Source: JAEUMG01 sp046349315
GTDB lineage: Bacteria > Pseudomonadota > Alphaproteobacteria > Rhizobiales > Aestuariivirgaceae
Reading direction: 5' to 3'
DNA: 64,000 bases
NCBI GenBank assembly: GCA_046349315.1
Contig: JAXMCQ010000004.1
Location: 62,001-126,000 of the forward strand
Notes under the pieces: generated by a model
What the model was told of the DNA's origin: nothing
Seen by the model: the letters and a program-made list of their open reading frames with translations, nothing else
Databases searched by the model: none
In this document: positions 8,513 to 17,222 of the stretch, piece by piece
Layout: each line of letters opens with the position of its first letter
How positions within the stretch are numbered: the first letter of the stretch is position 1
Position numbers and translations under genes: made by a program

Positions 8513-10258
8513 CTAGTCGCTCAGCCCCGCCTGCCGGACGGCGCCAAGCCAATGTTCTTCATCCTTCTCAATTCTGAATGCCGTGCGTCGCCGCAGCTTG
8601 CCGATCGTGTAGCCGGGCTCCAGCTTCAAGAACTCACCGATCGGCCCGGAAGCTTTTTCGCGATTGCCGAGCCGGACGTGATTTGCGGCTATGATCAGGC
8701 GCACATTGTTGTGCGGCTCCGATATCCGGGCAATTTCCTGAAGGCTCTCCTCATAGGCCTGAACGCTGAAAAGCGCGAATGCCAGATTCCAGCGGTACCA
8801 ATCCGGATAGAGCGGGTTGATTTTCATGGCGCGCTTGAGTTCAACAATCGCTTCTTGCGGCGTCCCCCAATAAGTCAGCGTATCGCCATACTCGGCAATC
8901 AAATCGGCATCATTGGGATTCAACGACAAGGCGCGCCGGTATTCTTCCATCGAAAGATCGAAGGAGCGGATGTTCCATAGAACGAAAGCCATGTCCCAAT
9001 GATTGGAGTAATCATAGGGATCGAGCTTCATGGCCTTCTTCGCAAAATCCATCGCGGCTTTTTCGGAGGCCGGATCCGCCCAGCCGTGAATAACGGCGCG
9101 CATCGTCAAATAGGCGAGATAGCCCCATGCGCGGGCGAAGTCGGGATCAAGCTGTGAAGCCTTTTCGAAGAAAGCGCGGCAATGCGACAGGCTTTCGGCG
9201 GTGTCGTGAGAATAGCAATGAACGCCCATCAGATAACATTCATAGGCGCTCAGATTGGTGGTGCTCTTCTTGAGCACGCGGTCGCGCTCGGCGGCATCGA
9301 TCCTTACCGCCAGCATCGTTACGATGTGCTGCGTAAGCTCTTCGCTCGCTGTGGCAAGGTCTTCGCCGCGCACTTGCAGGCGATGCGCCCAGAGCTGGCG
9401 ATCATCATTGGCGTCGATGAGATGGATGCCAATGCGAATTGTCTCGCGACTGCGTTCGACAGAGCCTTCAAGCAAGTAACGAACGCCGAGCTGCCGCCCG
9501 ATATCCTGAGCGGCGAAGTCCTTGCCGCGATATGCAAATGCCGAATGCGGCGCGATCACGAACAGATTGGCGTAGCGCGACAGATCGGCGGTGAGATCGC
9601 GCGTCAACCCGTCGCAGAAGAATTCCTGGCTACGATCCTCGCTGAGATTCTCGAAAGGCAGAACCGCGATGGTGGGGCGCGATTGGTGCGCTGTGTCCGT
9701 GGTCTCGCGGTGGCGAACGCCATTGGCGCGCTTGCTTGCCTTGCCTGCATAGGGCGGTTCTATCGAATAGGCGCGTATGGGCAGGATGAGGCCCTTGAGC
9801 CGCTGCTCGCCAATGTCGTGGTAAGAAATATCGAGCTTATCCTTCACCTGATCATAGGCACTGGCGGAAATGCAGATGCCGCCGGGCTTGGCGGTCTGTT
9901 CGAGACGGGTGGCGATATTGACGCCGTCGCCAAAGAGATCGCCGTTCTCGACAATCACGTCGCCAAGGTTAACGCCAATCCGCAAGGTTAAATTCGAAGC
10001 CGATCCACCGTTCTCCCCTGCGAGGGCGGTCTGGAGTGCGACGGCGCATTTGACGGCTTCGACGACGCTTGCGAATTCGGCGAGCGTACCATCGCCCATT
10101 TCCTTGAAGATGCGGCCGCCATGCTGGGTAACCAATGGCTCCAACAAGGATTTGTGTTGCGACCTCAGCGCGGTCAATGTTCCGACGTCGTCGTCGGCCA
10201 TCATTTGGGAGTAGCCGACAATGTCTGCCGCGAGGATCGCCACCAGCTTGCGCTGCAT
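8513..10258 (-). CDS. Class III adenylate/guanylate cyclase with TPR repeats (paralogue)
   Basis: The 581-residue product has the same layout as the cyclase ending at 5572: a cyclase domain (about 5-165) with metal-binding aspartates in AADIVGYSQMM and EMGDGTLAEF, then a TolB-like domain (IAVLPFENLSEDRSQEFF), then TPR repeats. It starts at MQRKLVAILAAD, preceded by GAAGG. It heads a leftward cluster with the TPR-only gene. Tandem cyclases of this form are common in Hyphomicrobiales and usually have no known ligand. Confidence 0.88.
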   Translation of the reverse strand: MQRKLVAILAADIVGYSQMMADDDVGTLTALRSQHKSLLEPLVTQHGGRIFKEMGDGTLAEFASVVEAVKCAVALQTALAGENGGSASNLTLRIGVNLGDVIVENGDLFGDGVNIATRLEQTAKPGGICISASAYDQVKDKLDISYHDIGEQRLKGLILPIRAYSIEPPYAGKASKRANGVRHRETTDTAHQSRPTIAVLPFENLSEDRSQEFFCDGLTRDLTADLSRYANLFVIAPHSAFAYRGKDFAAQDIGRQLGVRYLLEGSVERSRETIRIGIHLIDANDDRQLWAHRLQVRGEDLATASEELTQHIVTMLAVRIDAAERDRVLKKSTTNLSAYECYLMGVHCYSHDTAESLSHCRAFFEKASQLDPDFARAWGYLAYLTMRAVIHGWADPASEKAAMDFAKKAMKLDPYDYSNHWDMAFVLWNIRSFDLSMEEYRRALSLNPNDADLIAEYGDTLTYWGTPQEAIVELKRAMKINPLYPDWYRWNLAFALFSVQAYEESLQEIARISEPHNNVRLIIAANHVRLGNREKASGPIGEFLKLEPGYTIGKLRRRTAFRIEKDEEHWLGAVRQAGLSD

Positions 10259-10410
10259 TGCTTGCCTTCTACAATCGGCCGCCGCCGTGCAACTGTCTGG
10301 CGGCAACTTTAGATGGGAAAATCGGCCTGCGCCAGTCTGCTCGTGTCCGGGTTTCGTTGGCCCCAATCCTTAATGCCATGGCCGAGTCGCTATTCGGCGA
10401 TGAGCAGAGG

Positions 10411-10857
10411 CTATCTCCTTGAGCGTTTCGCCATGGCGCGCTTGCGCTTCGCCTTGGCGTGGTTCTCACCGTATTTCATGCCCTCGAGCTTAAGCCCGTC
10501 GGGGTCGCGGAAGAACACCGCATAGTAATCATCGTAGTATTCGTCCGCCGGGTCGACGATCGTGACGTCTGTTTCTTCAAGAAACGTCTGTAAGGCGTCG
10601 ACATCCTTGCGGCTGCGCAACTGGAAGGCATAATGGTGGAAGCCGATATTGCCGTCGCGGTGCTTGTGCTTGAGGCCCGTGGCGTCGGCCGGCCCGATCC
10701 AGAAACGCGTCTTGCCATTGGTCCAGCCAATCGCGTCGTCATATTCATCCGATATCCCGAAGCCGAGAAAAGTGAAAAGGCGGCCGTAGAAGGCCTTCGA
10801 CTTTTCATAGTCGCTCACCCTGATGACCAGATGATCGATACCGACCACGCGCACCAT
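10411..10857 (-). CDS. VOC-family (glyoxalase/bleomycin resistance fold) protein
   Basis: This 148-residue protein has the paired beta-alpha-beta-beta-beta units of the vicinal oxygen chelate fold. It starts IDHLVIRVSDYEKSKAFY and ends with VFFRDPDGLKLE, where a metal ligand glutamate is expected. A histidine pair in IGFHHYAFQL fits a second ligand. The C terminus is a basic Arg/Lys tail. The family covers many isomerases and dioxygenases, so no substrate can be named. Confidence 0.82.
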   Translation of the reverse strand: MVRVVGIDHLVIRVSDYEKSKAFYGRLFTFLGFGISDEYDDAIGWTNGKTRFWIGPADATGLKHKHRDGNIGFHHYAFQLRSRKDVDALQTFLEETDVTIVDPADEYYDDYYAVFFRDPDGLKLEGMKYGENHAKAKRKRAMAKRSRR

Positions 10858-10970
10858 TTCTGCAAGTTTCCTTCACTGGTGAAGTTAGCACTGCTTCACG
10901 CTGGATGCGCGACAATCCTGACGTCATCATGACACGGCTCTGCTAGACTGTTCCTGAATCGGGGGACGGG

Positions 10971-11882
10971 ATGGTTGAGCAGAGTTTCGGGCGGGGCGTT
11001 GTCTATGTGCTGCTCGCCGTTGTTGGCTGGTCGCTCTCCGGCGTCTTCGTGCGTTTCCTTCCCGACTTGAGCGGTTGGCAAATCAATTGCTGGCGCGGCT
11101 ACTGGATGTCGGTGGCGCTGCTCATCTATCTTGTCGCCGCTTATGGCCGCGACACGCCTCGCCGTTTCCTCGAAATCCCCCTGCCGGGACTCATCGGCGC
11201 CGCGTTCTTCTTCGCCTTCGGCTCGACGCTCTATGTCACCTCGCTCACCTATGCGAGCACGGCCGTAGTTTCGGTGATCGGAGCGTCGTCGCCGATCTTT
11301 ACCGGTCTGATGGCGCCGTGGATCATCGGCGAGCGTGCGGGCTTGAGTTCATGGATCGCTGCCGGGATGGCATTGATCGGCGTCGCCGTCATTGGTTGGG
11401 ACGGGCTGACGAGCGGAACGTTTCTGGGGCTCGTCGTCTCGCTCGGCGTGCCGATCTGTTTCGCCGGACAGACGGTAATGCTCAGGCGCTATCGCGCCCA
11501 TGACATGATGCCGGCGATCTGCATCGGCGGCTTCGCGACGTTTATCATCGCCGGATTGTTCGGCGGCGGCTTCCATGTGACGCTCTACGAGGTCTTGATC
11601 CTCGCGCTCATGGGGCCGGTGCAATTGGCGATCCCGCTCATCTTCTATGGCAAGGGTGCCCGCTCGGTGCCGGCGGTGGCCTTGAGCCTCATCGTCATGC
11701 TCGATGTCATCTTGAACCCTCTATGGTCGTGGATCGGCGTCGGCGAGGAGCCGGGCCTCACCGCCTTCATCGGCGGGGCGATCATCGTCGCGGCGGTGAT
11801 CCTGTGCATCCTGGGCGAGCGGGTCTTTGCCTTCCGCGCCAATCTTGCCGCGCGCAATCGACAGGCGCCGCAACCGGGCTAG
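10971..11882 (+). CDS. EamA/DMT-family inner-membrane transporter
   Basis: The 303-residue protein is made of about ten hydrophobic segments in two repeated EamA halves, as in drug/metabolite exporters. A strong GGGGGA precedes the ATG. It runs rightward ahead of the phospholipid-type genes that start 60 bases after its end, which suggests possible co-transcription. Substrate is unknown; exporters of amino acids, nucleosides and lipid intermediates all occur in this family. Confidence 0.85.
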   Translation: MVEQSFGRGVVYVLLAVVGWSLSGVFVRFLPDLSGWQINCWRGYWMSVALLIYLVAAYGRDTPRRFLEIPLPGLIGAAFFFAFGSTLYVTSLTYASTAVVSVIGASSPIFTGLMAPWIIGERAGLSSWIAAGMALIGVAVIGWDGLTSGTFLGLVVSLGVPICFAGQTVMLRRYRAHDMMPAICIGGFATFIIAGLFGGGFHVTLYEVLILALMGPVQLAIPLIFYGKGARSVPAVALSLIVMLDVILNPLWSWIGVGEEPGLTAFIGGAIIVAAVILCILGERVFAFRANLAARNRQAPQPG

Positions 11883-11945
11883 TCTTTACTTCGGGTTACG
11901 GCTTGCCGGATAAGGGTTGGGCGCGAAGAGGCGAATCGCATCCCG

Positions 11946-12545
11946 ATGGCATCCATCTACGACATCAAACCCAAATTCCAGGCGCTGCTCAGGCCGATCA
12001 CGCAGAGGCTGGCGACGGCCGGGGTCACCGCCAACCAGGTGACACTCGCCGCGATGCTGATGAGCGTCGGGCACGGATTGCTGCTCGCCTTTGCGCCTTG
12101 GCAAAGGCTTTGGCTCCTGCTGCTTCCCGTTACATTGTTCCTGCGCATGGCGCTCAATGCCATCGACGGCATGCTGGCGCGCGAGCACAATCAGAAGAGC
12201 CGGCTCGGTGCGATGCTGAACGAGCTCTCGGACGTCGTCTCCGATGCCGCCCTCTACCTCCCCTTCGCCCTTGTCGCGACTCTGTCACCAATTGCGGCGG
12301 TCATCGCTGTCGTCTTGGCGGGGCTCACCGAGATGACGGGCGTCGTCGGCCAGACGATCGGCAGCACGCGGCGCTATGACGGGCCGATGGGCAAGAGCGA
12401 TCGCGCCTTCGCCTATGGCCTGCTCGCCTTCCTGCTGGCCATCGGGCTTGGTGGGGCGATGTGGACGCATCTCTATCAATGGGCGATCGTCATACTGCTC
12501 GCCGTCACGATCTGGAACCGCGCGCGAAAGGCGCTTCAAGCATGA
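11946..12545 (+). CDS. YnbA-like CDP-alcohol phosphatidyltransferase
   Basis: This 199-residue membrane protein carries the CDP-alcohol phosphotransferase core DGMLARE followed by GAMLNELSD. Two of the usual aspartates are asparagine: the first of the D..DG pair and the one after G...  . As I recall, E. coli YnbA has the same substitutions, and the flanking wording (MALNAIDGMLARE) is very similar, so this is a YnbA-family protein rather than PgsA or PssA. Such enzymes transfer a phospho-alcohol from a CDP-activated lipid. The end overlaps the next gene by four bases. The acceptor is unknown. Confidence 0.82.
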   Translation: MASIYDIKPKFQALLRPITQRLATAGVTANQVTLAAMLMSVGHGLLLAFAPWQRLWLLLLPVTLFLRMALNAIDGMLAREHNQKSRLGAMLNELSDVVSDAALYLPFALVATLSPIAAVIAVVLAGLTEMTGVVGQTIGSTRRYDGPMGKSDRAFAYGLLAFLLAIGLGGAMWTHLYQWAIVILLAVTIWNRARKALQA

Positions 12546-13495
12546 TCGCGCGTTTTGCCGAATGGGTCGGGCTTGCCACACCGGTGGTGATTGCGGTTAT
12601 CGGCGTCTATGCGCTCCTCATCATCGCGTCTCTGCTGTCGCATTTCCTGCAAAGGAAGAGCGGCGGCGCCCAGAGCGAACTCGTGGCGCGGGTCAGGTCC
12701 TGGTGGGTGATGGTGACGGTCTTTGCCGTCGCCGTCTTCATCTACCAGCCCTTGTCGGCAGTATTCCTGGCGCTCATCTCCTATCTCGGCTTGAAAGAAT
12801 ACTTCTCGATGATCCCGACGCGGAAGATCGATCGCGTCGTATTGCTCATCGCCTATCTCGCCGTACCGGTGCAGTTCTACTTCGCCTATCGCGCGCAGTT
12901 CGGTCTGTTCATGGTGTTCATCCCGGTGTGGGTCTTCCTGCTCTTGCCCACCGCGATGGCGCTCAATGGCGAGACGTCAGGCTATATCCGCGCCGTCGGC
13001 ACGGTGAGCTGGGGCTTGATGATGACGGTCTTCACCATCTCGCACATGGCCTTCCTTTTGTTTGCGATGGGACCGGCCAATCCGATTGCCGGTGGCGCCG
13101 GGCTCTTGTTCTTCCTTGTCTTCATCGCGCAGTTTAACGATGTTGCGCAATATACCTGGGGCAAGCTCTTCGGCCGGCACAAGATCACGCCCACGGTCAG
13201 CCCCAAGAAAACCTGGGAAGGATTCCTCGGCGGCGCCGTCACTTCGGTTCTCGTCGCGGCATTGATCGGGCCTTATCTGACGCCCATGGATTACGTCTGG
13301 TCGGGGCTTGCCGGCGGCATCATTGCTGTGGCGGGCTTTCTCGGCGATATCACGGAGTCAGCTGTGAAGCGCGATCTCGGCGTCAAGGATGCAGGCCAGC
13401 TCATTCCCGGCCATGGCGGCGTGCTCGATCGCATCGACAGCCTGACCTATGCGGCGCCGGTCTTTACCCACTTCTTTCGCTACTTCTTCACATGA
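12542..13495 (+). CDS. CdsA/YnbB-like phosphatidate cytidylyltransferase
   Basis: The 317-residue polytopic membrane protein ends with the CdsA signature: VKRDLGVKDAGQLIPGHGG and then LDRIDS. The family makes CDP-diacylglycerol from phosphatidate and CTP. Its partnership with a YnbA-like gene matches the ynbA-ynbB pair of enterobacteria, where YnbB is a CdsA paralogue. It is therefore likely an accessory enzyme, not the main CdsA, which is normally found next to uppS and dxr. The start overlaps the previous stop (ATGA), so the genes are translationally coupled. Confidence 0.85.
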   Translation: MIARFAEWVGLATPVVIAVIGVYALLIIASLLSHFLQRKSGGAQSELVARVRSWWVMVTVFAVAVFIYQPLSAVFLALISYLGLKEYFSMIPTRKIDRVVLLIAYLAVPVQFYFAYRAQFGLFMVFIPVWVFLLLPTAMALNGETSGYIRAVGTVSWGLMMTVFTISHMAFLLFAMGPANPIAGGAGLLFFLVFIAQFNDVAQYTWGKLFGRHKITPTVSPKKTWEGFLGGAVTSVLVAALIGPYLTPMDYVWSGLAGGIIAVAGFLGDITESAVKRDLGVKDAGQLIPGHGGVLDRIDSLTYAAPVFTHFFRYFFT

Positions 13496-14124
13496 ACAAC
13501 GGGCTGCGCTGGCTGTTCTTTGCCGGGCCGGTGCGATTGCTCGTCTTGCTCGTGCTCGGCCTCAATGTCCGCCATCGCGAACGCTTGCCGGCGCAAGGTC
13601 CGGCGATCATCGTCGCCAATCACAATTCGCATCTTGATACTTTGACCTTGATCTCGCTGATGCCCTTGTCGCTCTTGCCGAAGGTCAGACCGGTGGCGGC
13701 GCTCGATTACTTCATGAAGACCAAGTGGCTCGCCTGGTTTGCCACACGGATCATCGGCATTCTGCCGATCGATCGGCAGGGCGGCACCAATCCGCTCAGC
13801 GGTCCGAATGCGGCCTTGAAGCGCGGCGAAGTCCTTGTGCTGTTTCCCGAAGGCTCGCGCGGCGAGCCCGAGAAGCTTACCGAATTCAAGCGCGGCGTTG
13901 CCCTCCTCGTGAAAGAGAACCCGGACGTGCCGGTGATCCCGGTCTTCATGCATGGCCTTGGCAAAGCGCTTCCCAAGGGCACCTGGGTAATCGTCCCGTT
14001 CATCTGCGACATTTTCATCGGCGAGCGTGTCCCCTGGGAAAAAGACTCCAAGCGCTTCATGAATGATCTGCGCCAGGCAATCGACCGGCTTGCGGCCGAA
14101 GGGCATTTCGCGGCGTGGGAGTAA
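13492..14124 (+). CDS. 1-acyl-glycerol-3-phosphate acyltransferase (PlsC family)
   Basis: This 210-residue protein shows the acyltransferase motifs in order: NHNSHLD (H-x4-D catalytic pair) near residue 42, a central block at ILPIDRQGG, and FPEGSRGEP near 120. The family acylates lysophosphatidate to phosphatidate, the substrate of the CdsA-like neighbour. The start codon overlaps the preceding stop by ATGA. A second plsC-type gene lies at 37667-38395, so this one is probably the accessory copy serving the YnbA/YnbB-like pathway. Confidence 0.85.
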   Translation: MNNGLRWLFFAGPVRLLVLLVLGLNVRHRERLPAQGPAIIVANHNSHLDTLTLISLMPLSLLPKVRPVAALDYFMKTKWLAWFATRIIGILPIDRQGGTNPLSGPNAALKRGEVLVLFPEGSRGEPEKLTEFKRGVALLVKENPDVPVIPVFMHGLGKALPKGTWVIVPFICDIFIGERVPWEKDSKRFMNDLRQAIDRLAAEGHFAAWE

Positions 14125-14657
14125 TGCTGGCGATCGCCGTCCTGTGGGGTCTTGCCGAGGCCACAATTTTCTTCATCGTGCCGGATGTGTGGATCAGTCT
14201 TGTCGCGATGCGGCGCGGCTGGAAGGCAGGTCTGCTGGCCGCGTGCCTTGCTTGTATCGGTGCGTTGGTCGGCGGCACAATCATGTATCTGTGGGGCAGA
14301 AGCGATGCCGATGCGGCGCGGCATGTGCTCGACATGATCCCCGCCATCTCGCCGGCGATGATCTGGACCACGGGCTACGAACTTGATCACTCGGGCCTCA
14401 CCAGCATGATTGTTGGCGCTTTCACCGGCGTGCCGTTCAAGATCTACGCGGTCGAGGCCGGCGTCATCGGAACCGGGTTGAGCGCCTTTCTCGGCATGGC
14501 GGTGTTCGCGCGCCTCACGCGCTTCGTCATGGGCGCTGTGATCGCCGCAGTCGCTGGCAATGTTCTTCGCCGCTTTCTCAGCGAACGGACGATGCTGTCG
14601 CTGCTCGCCGGTTTCTGGATACTCTTCTATGTGTGGTACTTCACGGTGACGGGGTAG
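14124..14657 (+). CDS. Small polytopic membrane protein, DedA-like
   Basis: The 177-residue product has about five hydrophobic segments. Its N terminus WGLAEATIFFIVPD and the YLWGR segment resemble DedA/VTT-family lipid scramblase-like proteins, but the match is partial. The ATG overlaps the plsC stop (TAATG) and is preceded by GGGAG, so it completes a four-gene overlapping operon with the CDP-alcohol and CdsA-like enzymes. A role in moving the lipid product is a reasonable guess from context only. Confidence 0.65.
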   Translation: MLAIAVLWGLAEATIFFIVPDVWISLVAMRRGWKAGLLAACLACIGALVGGTIMYLWGRSDADAARHVLDMIPAISPAMIWTTGYELDHSGLTSMIVGAFTGVPFKIYAVEAGVIGTGLSAFLGMAVFARLTRFVMGAVIAAVAGNVLRRFLSERTMLSLLAGFWILFYVWYFTVTG

Positions 14658-14685
14658 TTCTTCTCTTCTGTAACGGAGAAAGAAA

Positions 14686-15084
14686 TCAGTTCTGTCGCTC
14701 GATTGCTTGTCGCGCCGCTTGAGCCAGAAACGCCGAACGTGTCAGACCGCGTGCTTTTGCTTCGGCATCGATTGCCTTCAACATCCCTGATTCCATGGTG
14801 ATATTGGCGCGGACGACCCGTGCATCATTGGCAATCATTGGTACTGCGATCAGAAATGCGCCAGCTGCCAGGTCTGCGGCCACGTCCCGTCGCGCTCTCA
14901 ATTTCTCGATAGGGCTCGGCGGCGGCAATTTCGTATCCTCGGCATAGAGGCTGAGCGCCTCCATGGCGTTGGGCAGCAACTCATCCAGATCGTCGGCCGC
15001 GGAGAAACAACCCGGAATATCCGGAAAGTGCACCCCGTAGGCCGAGGATCGATCCTTATGAACAACACCGATATAGTGACTCAC
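14686..15084 (-). CDS. hicB: HicB-family antitoxin
   Basis: The 132-residue protein has an N-terminal HicB fold (YGVHFPDIPGCFSAADDLDE) and a C-terminal ribbon-helix-helix-like DNA-binding segment (MESGMLKAIDAEAKARGLTR). This two-part layout is typical of the antitoxin that represses its own operon. The GTG start at 15084 is chosen because AGAGGAGG lies just before it; it overlaps the hicA stop. It forms a complete pair with the gene upstream. Confidence 0.88.
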   Translation of the reverse strand: MSHYIGVVHKDRSSAYGVHFPDIPGCFSAADDLDELLPNAMEALSLYAEDTKLPPPSPIEKLRARRDVAADLAAGAFLIAVPMIANDARVVRANITMESGMLKAIDAEAKARGLTRSAFLAQAARQAIERQN

Positions 15085-15281
15085 GATACCTCCTCTGGAC
15101 CAATCCACCCTGCCGCTTTGGCTATCTGCCGCGCGGTGCCAATCGGCAAATCTCTCTTGGGGTGCGGAACGACAATCGTCCTCATCCCCTTGCGAAATTT
15201 GTGGTGAGATCCACGAATACTGACGAGCTCGAAACCATCAGCCTTGAGCCGCCGGATGATTTCCTTGCTGTCGCGCTCCAT
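15081..15281 (-). CDS. hicA: HicA-family mRNA interferase toxin
   Basis: This 66-residue protein carries the HicA core: SIRGSHHKFRKG with the catalytic histidine, then TIVVPHPKRDLPIGT and a final helix. HicA degrades mRNA when free of HicB. The start at 15281 (MERDSKEIIRRL) fits the usual length. It is the first gene of a leftward hicA-hicB operon with a four-base overlap. Unlike the HicA-like frame at 5358 it is intact. Confidence 0.88.
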   Translation of the reverse strand: MERDSKEIIRRLKADGFELVSIRGSHHKFRKGMRTIVVPHPKRDLPIGTARQIAKAAGWIGPEEVS

Positions 15282-15342
15282 GCGCAAATATATGCGCATG
15301 GAAAAGGAGTGTAAAGAGGTGGGGTGGCCGTCTCAGGGGAAG

Positions 15343-17019
15343 TTAGAACAATCCCGCGATCTGGCCCTTTTCGTCGAGGCCGATGATCTCGGCTGACGGC
15401 ACCTTGGGCAGACCAGGCATGGTCATGATGTCACCGCAGATGACCACGATGAATTCCGCGCCCGCCGAAAGCCGCACCTCGCGGATCGGCACGACATGGT
15501 TGGTCGGCGCGCCCTTGAGGTTCGGATCGGTCGAGAAGGAATATTGCGTCTTGGCCATGCAGATCGGGAATTTGCCGTAGCCCTGCGCCTCGAAACCCTT
15601 CAGCTGGTCGCGCACGGTCTTGTCGGCAACGATGTCGTCGGCGCGGTAGATCTCGCGCGCAATGGTCTTGACCTTGTCCCAGAGCGGCAGATCGTCGCCA
15701 TAGATCGGATAGAACTGCGCGGTATCCTTGTCGGCAAGGGTTGCGACATGCCGCGCCAATTCCTCCGCACCCTTGCCGCCTTCCGCCCAGTGGCGGCAGT
15801 TGAAAGCCTCGACACCGTGCTCCTTGCAATAGGCGCGCACCGCCTCGATCTCGGCATCGGTGTCGGAGATGAAATGGTTGACGGCAACCGCGATCGGCAC
15901 GCCGAACTTCTTCACGTTCTCGATATGGCGGCCGAGATTGGCGAGGCCCTTCTTGAGCGCCTCGACATTCTCCTTCTTGAGATCGTCCTTGCCGACGCCG
16001 CCATGCATCTTGAGTGCACGCACGGTGGCGACGATGACAGTCGCTGCCGGATGGAGCCCGGCCTTGCGGCATTTGATGTCGAAGAATTTTTCAGCTCCGA
16101 GATCGGCGCCGAAGCCCGCTTCGGTCACCACATAATCGGCAAGCTTGAGGGCGGCCTGCGTCGCCATCACCGAATTGCAGCCATGGGCAATGTTGGCGAA
16201 GGGGCCGCCATGCACGAAGGCCGGATTGTTCTCGAGCGTCTGCACGAGATTGGGCATCAACGCGTCCTTGAGCAGCACGGTCATGGCGCCCGGCGCCTTG
16301 AGGTCCTTGGCAAGCACCTGGCCCTTGTCTCGCTTGGCGGCAACGACGATCTGGCCGAGGCGGCGCTCGAGATCGGCGATCGAGGTCGAGAGACAGAGGA
16401 TCGCCATGATCTCGGAAGCGACCGTGATGTCGAAGCCCGCCTCGCGCGGGAAGCCATTGGCGACGCCGCCCAAGGAACAGACGATCTGGCGCAAGGCGCG
16501 GTCATTCATGTCCATCACGCGGCGCCAGGCGACGCGGCGTATATCGATGCCAAGCTCGTTGCCCCAATAGACGTGATTGTCGATCATTGCGGAAAGGAGA
16601 TTGTGCGCCGAGGTGATGGCGTGGAAGTCGCCGGTGAAATGAAGATTGATATCTTCCATCGGCACGATCTGGGCATAGCCGCCGCCGGCGGCACCGCCCT
16701 TCATGCCGAAACAGGGGCCGAGCGAGGGTTCGCGCAGGCAGATCATGGCCTTCTTCCCGACGCGGTTCAAAGCATCGCCCAAGCCCACGGTCGTCGTCGT
16801 CTTGCCTTCGCCGGCGGGCGTCGGGCTGATGGCGGTGACGAGGATCAATTTGCCGTTCTTCTTCTTGGAAAGGCTGTCGATGTAATCGAGGCTCACCTTC
16901 GCCTTGGTATGGCCGTAAGGGATCAGGTCCTTTTCGGGGATGCCAAGCTTCTTGCCGATCTCCATGATCGGTTTCATCTTGGCTTCACGGGCGATCTCGA
17001 TGTCGCTCTTGACCGTCAT
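15343..17019 (-). CDS. fhs: Formate-tetrahydrofolate ligase
   Basis: At 558 residues this has the full length of Fhs. It shows the ATP-binding loop TPAGEGKTTTTVGLGDALN and conserved strings LREPSLGPCFGMKGGAAGGG and VVTEAGFGADLGAEKF. The enzyme makes 10-formyl-tetrahydrofolate from formate, ATP and tetrahydrofolate in the cytoplasm. The start at 17019 has GAGGAG in front; the frame further upstream is not family-like. It would accept one-carbon units released by demethylation, including any made by the dimethylglycine dehydrogenase-like enzyme in this window. Confidence 0.97.
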   Translation of the reverse strand: MTVKSDIEIAREAKMKPIMEIGKKLGIPEKDLIPYGHTKAKVSLDYIDSLSKKKNGKLILVTAISPTPAGEGKTTTTVGLGDALNRVGKKAMICLREPSLGPCFGMKGGAAGGGYAQIVPMEDINLHFTGDFHAITSAHNLLSAMIDNHVYWGNELGIDIRRVAWRRVMDMNDRALRQIVCSLGGVANGFPREAGFDITVASEIMAILCLSTSIADLERRLGQIVVAAKRDKGQVLAKDLKAPGAMTVLLKDALMPNLVQTLENNPAFVHGGPFANIAHGCNSVMATQAALKLADYVVTEAGFGADLGAEKFFDIKCRKAGLHPAATVIVATVRALKMHGGVGKDDLKKENVEALKKGLANLGRHIENVKKFGVPIAVAVNHFISDTDAEIEAVRAYCKEHGVEAFNCRHWAEGGKGAEELARHVATLADKDTAQFYPIYGDDLPLWDKVKTIAREIYRADDIVADKTVRDQLKGFEAQGYGKFPICMAKTQYSFSTDPNLKGAPTNHVVPIREVRLSAGAEFIVVICGDIMTMPGLPKVPSAEIIGLDEKGQIAGLF

Positions 17020-17222
17020 GGGGCGCTCCTCGGGGTTTGAACTGGTGGGCAGGCGGGGGAAGATAGCGATGGCATCGGCGGGCAGGCGGTGCCTTCCGAC
17101 ATGTTCGCGCGATTTACGACCTCTCCATCGCCCAATCCAGACCAATTTCGAACCATTTCTTTGGCACCCCATGGAATTCGGCCGGCCAAGGCTCTAGCCT
17201 TGCGCCCGCTTACGGAGGCTTC

